64,000 nt of DNA from Chryseosolibacter histidinae. GTDB taxonomy: Bacteria; Bacteroidota; Bacteroidia; Cytophagales; Cyclobacteriaceae. Within the stretch, counting starts at the first letter, position 1; each line of letters starts with the position of its first letter. Positions 1 through 9,168 of the stretch are shown here, in pieces. The stretch is taken from NCBI RefSeq assembly GCF_018598225.1, contig NZ_JAHESF010000003.1, positions 124,001 through 188,000 on the forward strand. The letters run 5' to 3'. The notes beneath the pieces were generated by a model. That model ran no database searches. It was not told where the DNA came from and worked only from the letters and a program-made list of their open reading frames with translations. Position numbers and translations under genes: made by a program.

Positions 1-1625
1 CATTTTCTCCATTATTTACGATGGCTCAGGGGCAGCCGACAGCCCCGCTTGAAAATGTGGTGATCACATCTGACGGGAAGAAAACGGAAGTTCGCACCAA
101 TGAGAAAGGTGAGCTGATCATCAATGTATCCAAAAAAGACGTACAGAAATTTAAAGCCAGGGGTGTGGTGCGCTATCGCGACTTCGGTGCCAGGGGTAAC
201 GGTAAAACCGATGACATAGACGCCATTGCAGCAACCCATGCGTTCGCCAATCAACATAAGCTTCAGGTCAAAGCAGACGACAACGCCTCGTATTACATCA
301 GCGGAAAAAACCGCACGGCAGTCATCCAAACAGACACCGATTTTGGCAAGGCTCAGTTTATCATTGACGACACAGGCGTCGAAGATCGCACAGCACAGGT
401 TTTCCTTGTTAGCTCCAGCCTCCAGGCCTACAAGCTCGAGGGCATCTCTTCTCTCAAGAGAAACCAAAAGAAAATTGATGTTTCCCTGCCCGGCACCTGC
501 ATCATCACCGTCACTGATTCAAATGTAAAACGTTACATCCGCTTTGGCGCAAATCAGAACAACGGAGCCTCGCAGACAGACATCTTCATTGTTGACAAAG
601 ACGGCAATGTCGATATGAATGCGCCGATCATTTGGGACTTCGATCAGATCACAGACATCACGGCCCTTCCCATTGACAAGGATACGTTGACCATTACCGG
701 AGGACGTTTCACCACCATTGCCAACAACGCCGAATCGAAATACACTTACTACAACCGGGGCATCGCTATCAAGCGCTCTAATGTTGTTGTAAAAGGACTT
801 GAACATCGCGTCACCGGCGAAGGAGATCACGGCGCACCTTACGGCGGCTTCCTCTTAGTCAGCGATTGTTCCTATGTTACTGTTCGGGACGCGATCCTGA
901 CGGGCCACAAAGTGTACGAGACCATTGGCAGAGCAGGCGTTACAGTTTCTATGGGTACGTACGACCTCTCCGTCAACCGGGCCCTCAATGTGTCGTTCGT
1001 GAACTGCCGCCAGACGAATGATATCAACGATAGCCGCTACTGGGGAATCATGGGATCCAACTACTCCAAGAATCTTCTCTACGATGGTTGCGTCTTTTCG
1101 CGGTTCGATGCCCATATGGGCGTAGCCAATGCCACCATCCGCAACTCAACGCTGGGGCATCAGGGAATCAACGCTATCGGCAGCGGCATCTTCACGGTGG
1201 AGAACACAACCATACGTGGAAGGAGCCTGGTCAATCTGCGCTCCGACTATGGCAGCACGTGGCAGGGAGAGCTCCTGATCCGCAACTGCACTTTCATACC
1301 GGCAGGTGGCAAACCCATCAGCGCCAGCCTGATCGGAGGAAGCTACTCCGGGCAGCATGACTTCGGCTACACTTGTTACATGCCTGAACGCATCACCATC
1401 GAAGGACTCCGCATTGATGACTCCAAGCACCCTGAGGCGTACAATGGCCCCGCGATCTTTGGAAATTTCAATGCAGACATGAAAGACGACTCTTACGTGG
1501 AGAAATATCCTTACGTCAGAACCAGGGAAGTTATTCTCAGGAACGTAACAATTGCGAGTGGCCAATCTTTAAGGCTTAGTGACAACCCGTTCATGTTCAA
1601 AGATGTGAAGGTAGATACCGAGTAA
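1..1625 (+). CDS. Pectate-lyase-superfamily (parallel beta-helix) protein, 5' end cut by window
   Basis: The reading frame is open from the window edge. The first ATG is at 21, but the residues before it (FSPLFT) look like the end of a signal peptide leading into MAQG, so the true start is probably upstream. The segment YRDFGARGNGKTDDIDAI near residue 52 is the typical start of the pectate lyase superfamily 3 fold, in which a right-handed beta-helix binds or cleaves polysaccharide. The remainder is rich in short Asn/Gly/Val strands (VRDAILTG, VENTTIRGR), as expected of helix rungs. I see no decisive catalytic residues, so substrate and activity (lyase, hydrolase or binding only) are open. It is probably periplasmic or outer-membrane exposed. 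Confidence 0.75.
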   Translation, partial: FSPLFTMAQGQPTAPLENVVITSDGKKTEVRTNEKGELIINVSKKDVQKFKARGVVRYRDFGARGNGKTDDIDAIAATHAFANQHKLQVKADDNASYYISGKNRTAVIQTDTDFGKAQFIIDDTGVEDRTAQVFLVSSSLQAYKLEGISSLKRNQKKIDVSLPGTCIITVTDSNVKRYIRFGANQNNGASQTDIFIVDKDGNVDMNAPIIWDFDQITDITALPIDKDTLTITGGRFTTIANNAESKYTYYNRGIAIKRSNVVVKGLEHRVTGEGDHGAPYGGFLLVSDCSYVTVRDAILTGHKVYETIGRAGVTVSMGTYDLSVNRALNVSFVNCRQTNDINDSRYWGIMGSNYSKNLLYDGCVFSRFDAHMGVANATIRNSTLGHQGINAIGSGIFTVENTTIRGRSLVNLRSDYGSTWQGELLIRNCTFIPAGGKPISASLIGGSYSGQHDFGYTCYMPERITIEGLRIDDSKHPEAYNGPAIFGNFNADMKDDSYVEKYPYVRTREVILRNVTIASGQSLRLSDNPFMFKDVKVDTE

Positions 1626-1723
1626 GAGGCGGAAGCTCATGTAGGGTATCGTCAAAAACTGCATTGTCATATCCGTAGAAATGTATTTTATTGCATTCAA
1701 CAACCATCAAACAAAAATACAAT

Positions 1724-2143
1724 ATGGGTGCCTGGGGACATGGATATTTTGAAGACGATGCAGCCTTGGATTTTATGGCCGACATCGAAGATTCTGACAA
1801 TCCAAAGAAGGTTATCCGGCAGGCTTTCGAAACTGCCATCAAAGCCGAATACCTGGAGTCCGATGAAGGAAGTGCCGTGATCGTTGGGGCAACCTATGTG
1901 GACCGGAAGGTCAATGGCACAAAGTTCACGGAAGCAGGTCATGACGAACCATTAGATGTAGATACTTTTCCGGACAGGAATCCGGACGTTGACCTGTCCG
2001 ACCTGCGCAAGCCAGCCATTGAAGCACTGCAAAAAGTTCTTTCTGACACCTCCGAGCTGAACGAGCTCTGGTCAGAAAATGATGAAGATTACCCAGCCTG
2101 GAAACAAGGCGTTGAGCAGCTCCTGAAAAGATTGAAATCATAG
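1724..2143 (+). CDS. DUF4259 domain protein
   Basis: The protein of about 139 residues begins MGAWGHGYFEDDAALDF, the signature opening of DUF4259 proteins (a G-x-W-G-x-G-x-F-x-x-D-x-A-x-D-F pattern). I chose the ATG at 1724 because the conserved motif starts there; an in-frame TTG at 1691 would add an unconserved leader. It is a soluble, acidic, helical protein without a signal peptide. The biochemical role of DUF4259 is not established. It lies in the same direction as the next two small genes, but gaps of 60-130 bases make an operon uncertain. Confidence 0.75.
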   Translation: MGAWGHGYFEDDAALDFMADIEDSDNPKKVIRQAFETAIKAEYLESDEGSAVIVGATYVDRKVNGTKFTEAGHDEPLDVDTFPDRNPDVDLSDLRKPAIEALQKVLSDTSELNELWSENDEDYPAWKQGVEQLLKRLKS

Positions 2144-2200
2144 ATCCAGTCAGGATACATAAGTCAATTTTATTATTCGTATTTAACAACAAGCCTGAAG

Positions 2201-2743
2201 ATGAAGCTTAGGATCATTGGACTGATATTGCTATTGAGTTGCTGTGGACAGCAGGAAAAAATAAACAAGGACATCGCTGAGCTAAAAGAAAAACTTCCCA
2301 AGCTCGAGCCACCACTGAATTTCAATTCTGACAGAAAGATGAAATTAAGATCCATTGAGCTGCCGGATAATGAGCTGATCAAAAAACTAAAGGAGAAGAG
2401 CTACTTCACATTGGTTGGAAAAGTATTTGAAACGGACAACAACATTACAATTTTAGGCTACGTGCCAGATGATATCGGAACACCGATCTTGATCACTTAT
2501 GACAATAGCGGGAATGAATTGAGTTCACACGCCATTTACGAAAACGCGATGGGAGACATGGGGCACTATACTACCAATATTGTAACCATAACGCCCGACC
2601 GGCAGATCTTGTTTACTGACAGTACTACAACCCGAAAAATCAACGCCGAAGGCACTGATGAGATCCCTGGCACCGATTCCCTTTCGGTAACACACAAAAA
2701 ATACAGGCTGACGGATCAAGGGCTTATCGAAAACGTAGAATAA
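2201..2743 (+). CDS. Hypothetical lipoprotein
   Basis: A 180-residue protein with a short hydrophobic leader and a lipobox-like LLLSCCG near residue 15, so it is predicted to be lipid-anchored after cleavage before a cysteine. A charged Lys/Glu stretch follows, and then a beta-rich part that could be a small propeller or barrel fragment (ILGYVPDDIGTPILITYD, VTITPDRQILFTD). I do not recognise the family. It sits between DUF4259 and another exported small protein. Confidence 0.6.
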   Translation: MKLRIIGLILLLSCCGQQEKINKDIAELKEKLPKLEPPLNFNSDRKMKLRSIELPDNELIKKLKEKSYFTLVGKVFETDNNITILGYVPDDIGTPILITYDNSGNELSSHAIYENAMGDMGHYTTNIVTITPDRQILFTDSTTTRKINAEGTDEIPGTDSLSVTHKKYRLTDQGLIENVE

Positions 2744-2783
2744 AAGTTCAGGTCCTGGGCTTTTGAAGGCCCTGTTGAGAGGA

Positions 2784-2821
2784 TTTACAATCATTTACAC
2801 TGTTTTTACAAGGCGTTTACA
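2784..2821. promoter_or_regulatory. Four helically phased TTTACA direct repeats
   Basis: TTTACA occurs at 2784, 2794, 2805 and 2816, that is, at 10-11 base spacing, so all four copies face the same side of the helix. They end 55 bases before the ATG at 2876. Phased direct repeats of this kind are typical binding sites for dimeric or oligomeric activators such as LytTR or response-regulator proteins. The regulator is unknown. Confidence 0.45.
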
Positions 2822-2875
2822 CTTTTTCACACCTTCGGTGCGTACGTTGGTTAAACAAAACCAAAGTACTGCTTT

Positions 2876-3391
2876 ATGAAACATTTAAAAAAATCGTTCA
2901 CCCTATTGATGCTTCTAATGGTATTGATGGGGTCACGGACATTTGCCCAGTATTATTTGAGATCGAACACAAGGCTTAGTTTAAATGCAATGTCCAGGCC
3001 GGCATGGGAAAAGAAGGTGCTACAGGAAGACAACGAATACATTTACACGGGCTGTGAACGGGGAACTTTTTACGACAATCCACTCATGTTAGACGGAATG
3101 TCGTTAGACTATACGGTGTTCAGCCTTAAAACAAAAGGTGAGCTGACGGTGCTCAAAGGAGCGGCTATAACTGGTCAAACAACGCAAGTTCCCTTTTATG
3201 TGTACTTGAGAAGACTTGGAAGCAAAGTTCTGATCCCTGGCAGGGAAAGACCTGATGTAAACCAGATCAAAGTTGAGATATCGGAGATCTTACAATATGC
3301 ACAACCCTATGATCAACTCGTGATTGAGCCGGTCAGGAAAGAGGATGGTCCTGCGAAAAGAATTTTGAACTTACTGGATGATGGTTGCTAG
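2876..3391 (+). CDS. Hypothetical secreted protein
   Basis: A 171-residue protein with a clear signal peptide: MKHLKKS, then a hydrophobic core, then SRTFAQ with likely cleavage after AQ. The mature part has no motif I recognise. It contains alternating beta-type segments (YVYLRRLGSKVLIPG) and a terminal Cys. Four phased TTTACA repeats lie just upstream, so expression may be controlled. Its stop overlaps the stop of the convergent gene by four bases. Confidence 0.55.
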   Translation: MKHLKKSFTLLMLLMVLMGSRTFAQYYLRSNTRLSLNAMSRPAWEKKVLQEDNEYIYTGCERGTFYDNPLMLDGMSLDYTVFSLKTKGELTVLKGAAITGQTTQVPFYVYLRRLGSKVLIPGRERPDVNQIKVEISEILQYAQPYDQLVIEPVRKEDGPAKRILNLLDDGC

Positions 3392-4713
3392 TGGATTTCC
3401 TCCAGCACCTGATAGATGGCGCTATCACCCGACTGCCACACATCGAGAATACGATGATTGCCGGCATAGTGTAGTCGCGACATACCAACATTGATATCAC
3501 TGATAAACGTGTGATCGCTTTCACTTTTGTAAAACATGTTGTTGAAATGGACAGCTAACAGCTTGCCGGTTTTCCCATCGATAAGCGCCGGAATACCTCC
3601 CTCCTGGTAACCTCCGGCGCTGGTAAGTATGTAAAGATCGGTGATGACATAGGGAGATCCGTAGTCTGCCTTTCTCGTTTCCCAAATTTTATCACCGTTA
3701 TCGGCTCGCAACTTGACTATCTTTCCGCCTTGAAATACATAAAGGTGCTCGCCATGCATGGCTACACCATGTAAAAAATCGAGGTCTCCCTCGCTATAAC
3801 GCCATTTCTTTTCTCCATTTTCGAAATTATAGCGGAAGACGCCTTCATTCTCAACGGCAAAGAAAACGTCATCACCCTGCCTGACGATCTCGCCGTCCTT
3901 TATTTTACCCTTAAAGGTTTCTATAAGCAATGTATCGCCTGATGCCGGCTCAAGCTTCACCAAAGTGTTGCCGCTGACGATACCAATTGCTGATTCGGTT
4001 ATAAATTTTTCACGTATAAAAACATTTTCAGGCCGTGACATGCTCCACTTTTTATCGCCACTTTGTTTATCAAAAAGATGAATACCGTTTTTTGTTTCCA
4101 CAAGGGCAAGTGTATTCATGTTGAAGATCTCCCAAACAGCGTCGGTATCGAAGACATAGGTCCAGCGCACCTTCGCCGGGTCGTCGGTTTGTAGCGCGGC
4201 CAGCGTATTCCGGTTGTACTCAATTACCTCAATAACATGTGTCATTGGCTGCGGTGTGACTGCCTCGGGATTTTTGCCCGCCTGCAAAGATCGCTGGTTA
4301 AAAATATCCACCATACTGCCCGCCCATTTGTATTTCAGCCAGTAAACGGAATCTGCCAGCCTGCTTCTGACCTGGGCAAGGTGGTTGGGATTGTTCAGGT
4401 AAATAATTCTTGCTGAATCAAGATCGACCAAGTCCCACCCGTCAGCGAGATTGTCTGGCAACACCAAGTTGTTGATGATGCAAAGTTTGTGCGAATAATT
4501 CTTCTCCCGTCTGGCCGTAGACCATTTAACCTTGAGGAAGCCGGAAAAATCTGAAGCGAACTTTTCTTCTTCTTCCGGCGCTGGCACAGATCGGGCAATA
4601 ATCCCGCGCGCGGTATCAGGTACAGGCTGAGCAATTTCAGGTGTTTCCTTTTTCGGCGATTTGCTGCAGGTACAAAAAAGAAGGGCTGATAACAGAACGG
4701 AGAGGTGTTTCAT
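3388..4713 (-). CDS. PQQ-like beta-propeller lipoprotein
   Basis: A 441-residue protein with a lipoprotein leader (MKHLSVLLSALLFCTCSKS). From about residue 200 it has repeated propeller-blade motifs of the PQQ/PQQ-like type, such as NGIHLFDKQSGDKKWSM, GVFRYNFENGEKKWRYSE, KIVKLRADNGDKIWETR and GIPALIDGKTGKLLAVH. Each is a strand with D/N-x-x-x-G-x-x-x-W. Proteins of this family act as periplasmic or outer-membrane scaffolds or binding proteins; an enzymatic role with PQQ is not supported here. The N-terminal 180 residues are unassigned. It converges on the secreted protein at 2876-3391. Confidence 0.65.
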   Translation of the reverse strand: MKHLSVLLSALLFCTCSKSPKKETPEIAQPVPDTARGIIARSVPAPEEEEKFASDFSGFLKVKWSTARREKNYSHKLCIINNLVLPDNLADGWDLVDLDSARIIYLNNPNHLAQVRSRLADSVYWLKYKWAGSMVDIFNQRSLQAGKNPEAVTPQPMTHVIEVIEYNRNTLAALQTDDPAKVRWTYVFDTDAVWEIFNMNTLALVETKNGIHLFDKQSGDKKWSMSRPENVFIREKFITESAIGIVSGNTLVKLEPASGDTLLIETFKGKIKDGEIVRQGDDVFFAVENEGVFRYNFENGEKKWRYSEGDLDFLHGVAMHGEHLYVFQGGKIVKLRADNGDKIWETRKADYGSPYVITDLYILTSAGGYQEGGIPALIDGKTGKLLAVHFNNMFYKSESDHTFISDINVGMSRLHYAGNHRILDVWQSGDSAIYQVLEEIH

Positions 4714-4776
4714 ATTACCAATATTACTAAAGAATTCGCGATCAACCGAACGCTGTATCTCACTCAGTTCATGTTA

Positions 4777-5220
4777 TCAATGCTTTGCCTCAAGCCCATA
4801 TTTGATGGCCTCCTCAAGCACGTCAACATTTATATCTTTTAGAGTCTTGAACTTAATGCAATACCCGGTCACACTTGCTTTTCCGAGTTTTTTACCATAC
4901 GTTTTAGCCAGGTACGTCTTATCATCGAGACCGAGGACATAGACAGAGATGCCGGTTGTGTTTGCACTCACACCAATTCGATAAAACTCCCTGGTTGACC
5001 CATCGGCATATTTTATGGTATAAAATCCGTATCCTATGTTAGGGTTGGCAACAGTTTTACCATCGCTGTTTTTACCGTCGCTGAACCATAATTTACACGT
5101 GGGTGATACCTGAAGTGTGAGCTCATGTAACGCCTGCATTTCGCTGCGTTTTGGCTCGGGTTGACTGGCAATGTATTTCTTGATTTGTGCGTCTACCGTT
5201 TTTGATTTTCCGTCTTTCAT
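4777..5220 (-). CDS. DUF1801 domain protein (YdhG-like)
   Basis: A 147-residue protein that matches the DUF1801 pattern: an N-terminal helix with VDAQIKKYIASQPEPKRSEMQALHELTLQ, then CKLWFSDGKN and a beta-rich middle (GYGFYTIKYADG), then a C-terminal helix. This family has the YdhG fold. Members are small cytosolic proteins, some annotated as iron chaperones, but a function for this one cannot be assigned. It is transcribed on its own, downstream of the DoxX gene and separated from it by a strong hairpin. Confidence 0.65.
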   Translation of the reverse strand: MKDGKSKTVDAQIKKYIASQPEPKRSEMQALHELTLQVSPTCKLWFSDGKNSDGKTVANPNIGYGFYTIKYADGSTREFYRIGVSANTTGISVYVLGLDDKTYLAKTYGKKLGKASVTGYCIKFKTLKDINVDVLEEAIKYGLEAKH

Positions 5221-5279
5221 GGAGGTTTACTTTTTTGGTCAGCTCAGGAGAGCTCGCTTGATACAGTGTCCCTAAAAGA

Positions 5280-5322
5280 GTTCGTAGTTTGTAGTGAACA
5301 TTTCCAACTACAAACTACGAAC
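5280..5322 (-). terminator. Perfect 16-bp hairpin after the DoxX gene
   Basis: GTTCGTAGTTTGTAGT at 5280-5295 is repeated in perfect inverted form at 5307-5322 with an 11-base loop. On the minus strand the stem is followed by CTCTTTTAGG, a short T-run, and it lies 9 bases beyond the DoxX stop codon. It is most simply a Rho-independent terminator. Confidence 0.6.
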
Positions 5323-5330
5323 TAAAAGAT

Positions 5331-5750
5331 CTATTTCTTTCCTGCGATCAATTTGCGAAGGGTTTCATTTTTTAACCAGAGAGAACCCCAGGCTAACACT
5401 GCCAGGTATACGGGAAACAGAAGGTGAGAAAACAACGGATTGTCAAGACGGAGATGTGTTGCAATCGCGCCGCCAAAATAGCCGGTCAGTAAGATGGCCC
5501 CCAGGATCTGCGTACGGGGGATGGCAAAGAGAAGGACTGAGATGAATCCCAACACACCCATTACCGGAATGTGGTGCGCCTGGTAACCAAGTTCTACAGT
5601 TCCTGCCGTAACCATGTCGTTCGGAATAAGTTTAAAAATGCTGTCCATGAGCATGAAGGCGATAACCAGTCCACCCATGATGCGGGCAGTCCACAATTTT
5701 CCTTTGGATGTTGGGACGGCCACTGTTGATCCGATAGTTGCTGTTGTCAT
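5331..5750 (-). CDS. DoxX-like membrane protein
   Basis: A 139-residue protein with four hydrophobic segments (GGLVIAFMLMDSIFKL, GVLGFISVLLFAI, ILGAILLTGYFGGAIATHL, LLFPVYLAVLAWGSLWL). The GxG-x-A-x-H-L segment is typical of the DoxX-like family. These are integral membrane proteins often linked to oxidative stress or redox partners; the precise role is unknown. It is the last gene in a minus-strand run after the AraC regulator, with a 178-base gap. Confidence 0.7.
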   Translation of the reverse strand: MTTATIGSTVAVPTSKGKLWTARIMGGLVIAFMLMDSIFKLIPNDMVTAGTVELGYQAHHIPVMGVLGFISVLLFAIPRTQILGAILLTGYFGGAIATHLRLDNPLFSHLLFPVYLAVLAWGSLWLKNETLRKLIAGKK

Positions 5751-5928
5751 AACGCTATTGTTTAAGTTTTACGTTCCTTTTTTGTTTGTATGATGATACA
5801 AAGTTAAAGAAGCGCCATACTTGATAGCGGTGGTGAATGCGGCGATCTACGGGGTTACTTGCGACATTATTTCGGCGTAGTGAGTGATCTGGGAAGCGGG
5901 GCGGTAGTGGGTGCGAAGCAAGATCCTG

Positions 5929-6846
5929 TCAGTTAAATGATTGCCTGAATTCCAAAGGTGATTGTTTGGTCTTTGCTTTAAAGAATTTACTGAATGACTG
6001 CGGATGCTCAAAACCCAACTGATACGCAATTTCAGCTACCGAAAGATCTGTTGTTGACAACTTCTCCTTTGCTTTTTCAATTAGCTTTTCATGTATGTGT
6101 TGTTGTGTATTTTGTCCCGTCAATACTTTGAGCAGACTCCGTAGATAAACCGGTGAAACGTTCAGGCTGTCTGAAATAAACTGGACTGTCGGCAAACCTT
6201 TGCTTACCAGGTCTTCACCATTGAAATAATCGGTCAGAAGTTGTTCCAAACGTTCAAGGATCTTATGGTTGGATTTTTTTCGTGTGATGAACTGACGGTG
6301 ATAAAAACGATCCGCGTAGCGCAACAATACTTCAATTTGAGAAATGATGATGTGTTCACTGAATTTGTCAATATTTGAACGATACTCCTGCTGAATTTTC
6401 GCAGCGATCTCATTCAGCGTTTCCTCTTCTCTTTCAGAAAGAAAAAGTGCTTCGTTTACCGAGTACTCGAAATATTCATACTGCCTGATCGTTTTGGCTA
6501 GCGGCGTTCTCCATAAAAAATCGGGATGGATGAGCAATAACCAGCCCTGGCGTTTTGCCCTCGCGCTTTGGTCCTTTTCAAGTTTTAACACCTGATTGGG
6601 CGCCATAAAGAACATCACGCCTTCATCAAAATCGTATGACTGTTGACCGTAACGCATTTTCCCCTCCATTCCTCTTTTGATGGAGATAAGATAAAAATCA
6701 AACAGCAAACCCGGCGCATCGTCTACATGCGACTTATTAAACTGCGAATAGTCGACCACACTGATAAGCGGGTGCTCTGGCGGCGGCAAACCACGCAGCT
6801 TATGAAACTCGCTGATCGTTTTTATTCGTACCGGTTCTGTCATCAT
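5929..6846 (-). CDS. AraC-family transcriptional regulator
   Basis: A 305-residue protein. The C-terminal 100 residues contain the two helix-turn-helix units of AraC proteins: VQFISDSLNVSPVYLRSLLKVLTGQN and LSVAEIAYQLGFEHPQSFSKFFKAKTKQSPLEFR. The latter carries the conserved G-F-x-x-x-x-x-F-x-x-x-F-K pattern. The N-terminal cupin-like domain (about residues 35-110) presumably senses an effector. It lies directly downstream of an SDR gene (28 bases) and may control the SDR/epoxide hydrolase group or its own operon. Confidence 0.85.
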   Translation of the reverse strand: MMTEPVRIKTISEFHKLRGLPPPEHPLISVVDYSQFNKSHVDDAPGLLFDFYLISIKRGMEGKMRYGQQSYDFDEGVMFFMAPNQVLKLEKDQSARAKRQGWLLLIHPDFLWRTPLAKTIRQYEYFEYSVNEALFLSEREEETLNEIAAKIQQEYRSNIDKFSEHIIISQIEVLLRYADRFYHRQFITRKKSNHKILERLEQLLTDYFNGEDLVSKGLPTVQFISDSLNVSPVYLRSLLKVLTGQNTQQHIHEKLIEKAKEKLSTTDLSVAEIAYQLGFEHPQSFSKFFKAKTKQSPLEFRQSFN

Positions 6847-6874
6847 ACCCTTTAAAACATCAACATGCCTGCAT

Positions 6875-7750
6875 CTAAAAATAGTGCTTTTCCAAATCTT
6901 CCAATAGTCCGATTTGTACCGGTTTCCAATCCAATTGCGCTTGTGTTTTTAAACCCGTGGCAGGACTGTCAAACCCGATGAAACCGGTCATCCATTCGAA
7001 ATGTTTGATAGCTTCTTCTCCTGTCACCGAGGCAACCGGCAAATTCAATTTTTCACCGATCAATGTTGCTATTTTCTTTATCTCAATACCGCTATCACCT
7101 ATTGCATTATACAACGCCCCCTTTACGCCCTTTTCCACTACCAACCGAAAGATCTTCGCGGCATCCAGACGATGTACTGCAGGCCAACGATTGTGGCCGT
7201 CCGCTGGATAAGCAGACACTCCATTCTTGCGGGCTTGTTGAATGATAAACGAAACAAAGCCCTTGTCGCCTTTGTCGTGAACCGACGGTGGTAAACGCAC
7301 CACGGAAATATTGACGCCTTTCGCTGCCCATGTCATAGCCGTGGCTTCCGAACTGCGTGGCGAATTTTGCGCCCTGCTTTCTTCCGTAATAATTCCATTG
7401 ACGACAGGCAATCCTAAAATTCCGGCGGTTACTACGATAGGTTTATTGGTTCCCATCATCGCTTCGCCCATGGAGTTGATCACAGCTTTTTCGACTTCAT
7501 TTGCTTTGGCATATTGGGTGAAGTCATGGATAAAAGCGGTGTGAATAACACCATCAGCCATTGAAGCACCTTGTTTTAAAATATTCAAATCTTCCAGACT
7601 TCCCATTAATACCTCTCCGCCCGCATTGCTGATCTGTTTTGCTGACTCTGCAGTACGCGCTAAACCAATGACCTGATGTCCTGCATCAATTAATTCCCTG
7701 ACCACGGCTGAGCCAATAAAGCCCGATGCACCTGTTACAAATATTTTCAT
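6875..7750 (-). CDS. NAD(P)-dependent SDR-family oxidoreductase/epimerase
   Basis: The Rossmann start MKIFVTGASGFIGSAVVREL carries the G-x-x-G-x-x-G nucleotide-binding motif. I place the start at 7750 because this motif begins there; upstream in-frame codons add only a polar leader. The 291-residue length and the atypical extended-SDR body (DGVIHTAFIHDF, SVVRLPPSVHDKGDKGF) resemble NAD(P)-binding proteins of the 3-beta-HSD/NmrA-like group. The canonical Y-x-x-x-K is not obvious, so activity is uncertain. It lies between epoxide hydrolase and AraC genes and may be part of a detoxification unit. Confidence 0.75.
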   Translation of the reverse strand: MKIFVTGASGFIGSAVVRELIDAGHQVIGLARTAESAKQISNAGGEVLMGSLEDLNILKQGASMADGVIHTAFIHDFTQYAKANEVEKAVINSMGEAMMGTNKPIVVTAGILGLPVVNGIITEESRAQNSPRSSEATAMTWAAKGVNISVVRLPPSVHDKGDKGFVSFIIQQARKNGVSAYPADGHNRWPAVHRLDAAKIFRLVVEKGVKGALYNAIGDSGIEIKKIATLIGEKLNLPVASVTGEEAIKHFEWMTGFIGFDSPATGLKTQAQLDWKPVQIGLLEDLEKHYF

Positions 7751-7862
7751 TTTTTTATTTTGTTGTTGATGCAAAGTTGGGCAACCTTAAAAAACCGGAC
7801 GTATCCAATCCGATGTTTGTTGTAGCCAAAACGAAATGCCCGGGTTCCCCGTGTCTAACCGG

Positions 7863-7902
7863 CCAATCCCTCCGCACCGCAGCGCAGTCCGGAGGGGGAT
7901 TG
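7863..7902. other. Inverted repeat between epoxide hydrolase and SDR genes
   Basis: CCAATCCCTCCG at 7863-7874 pairs with CGGAGGGGGATTG at 7890-7902, with one bulge, and a TTTT run follows on the plus strand. It lies downstream of two minus-strand genes, so the T-run is on the wrong strand for them. It could be a bidirectional terminator or a small structured element. Confidence 0.4.
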
Positions 7903-7959
7903 TTTTAAAAGTCAATTAAAGTCGTTCTGCAATTTGAAGGCAACACCCAGGTGGCTGCA

Positions 7960-9168
7960 CTACTTAAGACTATAGAAGAAACCTTTAAGCTCTTCCGCGA
8001 AAACATTTGGCACCTCCAGGGCCGCGAAGTGTCCGCCTTCTTTCATCTTCGTGAAGCTGACCACGTTTACAAAACGATTCGCCCATTCTTTTGGAAACTG
8101 TGCTTCCCTCGGAAAGACCGCGACCCCGGCAGGAACATTACTTTTCGGTAAAGGTTGTGAGCCCCACTGGGCAATGGCATCTACTTTATACGTTCTGACG
8201 GAGGTTGAAATGGTTTGTGTTATCCAATAGATCATTACATTGGTAAGGAGCTCTTCTTTACCACCAAATGCCCGCTCGATAAGTTCGGGCGAAGCACCTG
8301 CGTTAACAAAGCTAAGGATCCAACCTGCCAGCCCAACAGGCGAATCGTTCAACCCATAGGCCACTGATTGGGGCTTGGTGGACTGTACCATGGCATAGGC
8401 GCCTTCACTGTACCACCACTGCTGTACGAACTGTGCAAATTGTTTCTCTGCTTCGGTCATGGTATTGGGATCTTCCTGGCCCATGGGATAACCAAGGTCG
8501 GTAAAATGCACACCTGCAACTGCTTCGGGATATTTCGACGCCAGCGCTTTAGTGACGCCCATGCCCACGTCGCCACCCGCGGCATAGAACTTTTCATAGC
8601 CAAGATTTTCTGTCATCAGCACCTTCCACAGGTCCGCAACAGCTTCATTAGACAGGGCAATTTTTTCCGAGAATGCAAATCCAGGTATGGATGGAATTAC
8701 CAGATCAAAGCTCTGTTCACCCTCGGTCAATAATGGGATGATCTTGTGAAAGCGATAATAACTATCGGGCCATCCATGCGTGAGGATGAGGGGCTTTGCA
8801 TTTTTACCTTTCCCTTTGATGTACTGAAAATGGATCTTCACACCTTTTACATCGGCAATGTATTGCGGGTATTGGTTAAGGGTCGCCTCATGTTTGCGCC
8901 AGTCGTATGTGTTAAGCCAATAACCAACCAGATCTTTCAGGTAAGTTTCACTGGTACCAAAATTCCAGGCCGAACCTTCGGCTTCGCCAGGCCAACGGGT
9001 GTTCTTTAAACGATTTTTCAGATCCACCAGCACTTGTTCAGGAACAGATACTTTGAATGCTGTTAGGTTTTTCATGGTTGATGTTTTAGTTTGAGCGTTT
9101 ACGTTGTTACCTGCCCACAAAAGTGCCAGGCTCATGGAGATCGCTGGTAATAAAAATTGTTGTTTCAT
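7960..9168 (-). CDS. Exported epoxide hydrolase (EHN plus alpha/beta hydrolase)
   Basis: A 402-residue protein from the ATG at 9168, chosen because a signal peptide starts there (MKQQFLLPAISMSLALLWAG...NNVNAQ). An epoxide hydrolase N-terminal domain follows (LTAFKVSVPEQVLVDLKNRL, TRWPGEAEG), and then an alpha/beta-hydrolase core with HGWPDSYYRF (oxyanion region), GGDVGMGVTKAL (nucleophile Asp) and a late His in EGGHFAALEVPN. Family members add water to epoxides through an Asp-ester intermediate. Export to the periplasm suggests detoxification of external substrates. A palindrome TTGATCA-AC-TGATCAA lies upstream at 9254-9269. Confidence 0.85.
   Translation of the reverse strand: MKQQFLLPAISMSLALLWAGNNVNAQTKTSTMKNLTAFKVSVPEQVLVDLKNRLKNTRWPGEAEGSAWNFGTSETYLKDLVGYWLNTYDWRKHEATLNQYPQYIADVKGVKIHFQYIKGKGKNAKPLILTHGWPDSYYRFHKIIPLLTEGEQSFDLVIPSIPGFAFSEKIALSNEAVADLWKVLMTENLGYEKFYAAGGDVGMGVTKALASKYPEAVAGVHFTDLGYPMGQEDPNTMTEAEKQFAQFVQQWWYSEGAYAMVQSTKPQSVAYGLNDSPVGLAGWILSFVNAGASPELIERAFGGKEELLTNVMIYWITQTISTSVRTYKVDAIAQWGSQPLPKSNVPAGVAVFPREAQFPKEWANRFVNVVSFTKMKEGGHFAALEVPNVFAEELKGFFYSLK

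Noticed and set aside
7863-7902. Terminator of the epoxide hydrolase gene
   Set aside because: The T-run is on the plus strand, while the gene is on the minus strand; recorded only as an inverted repeat.
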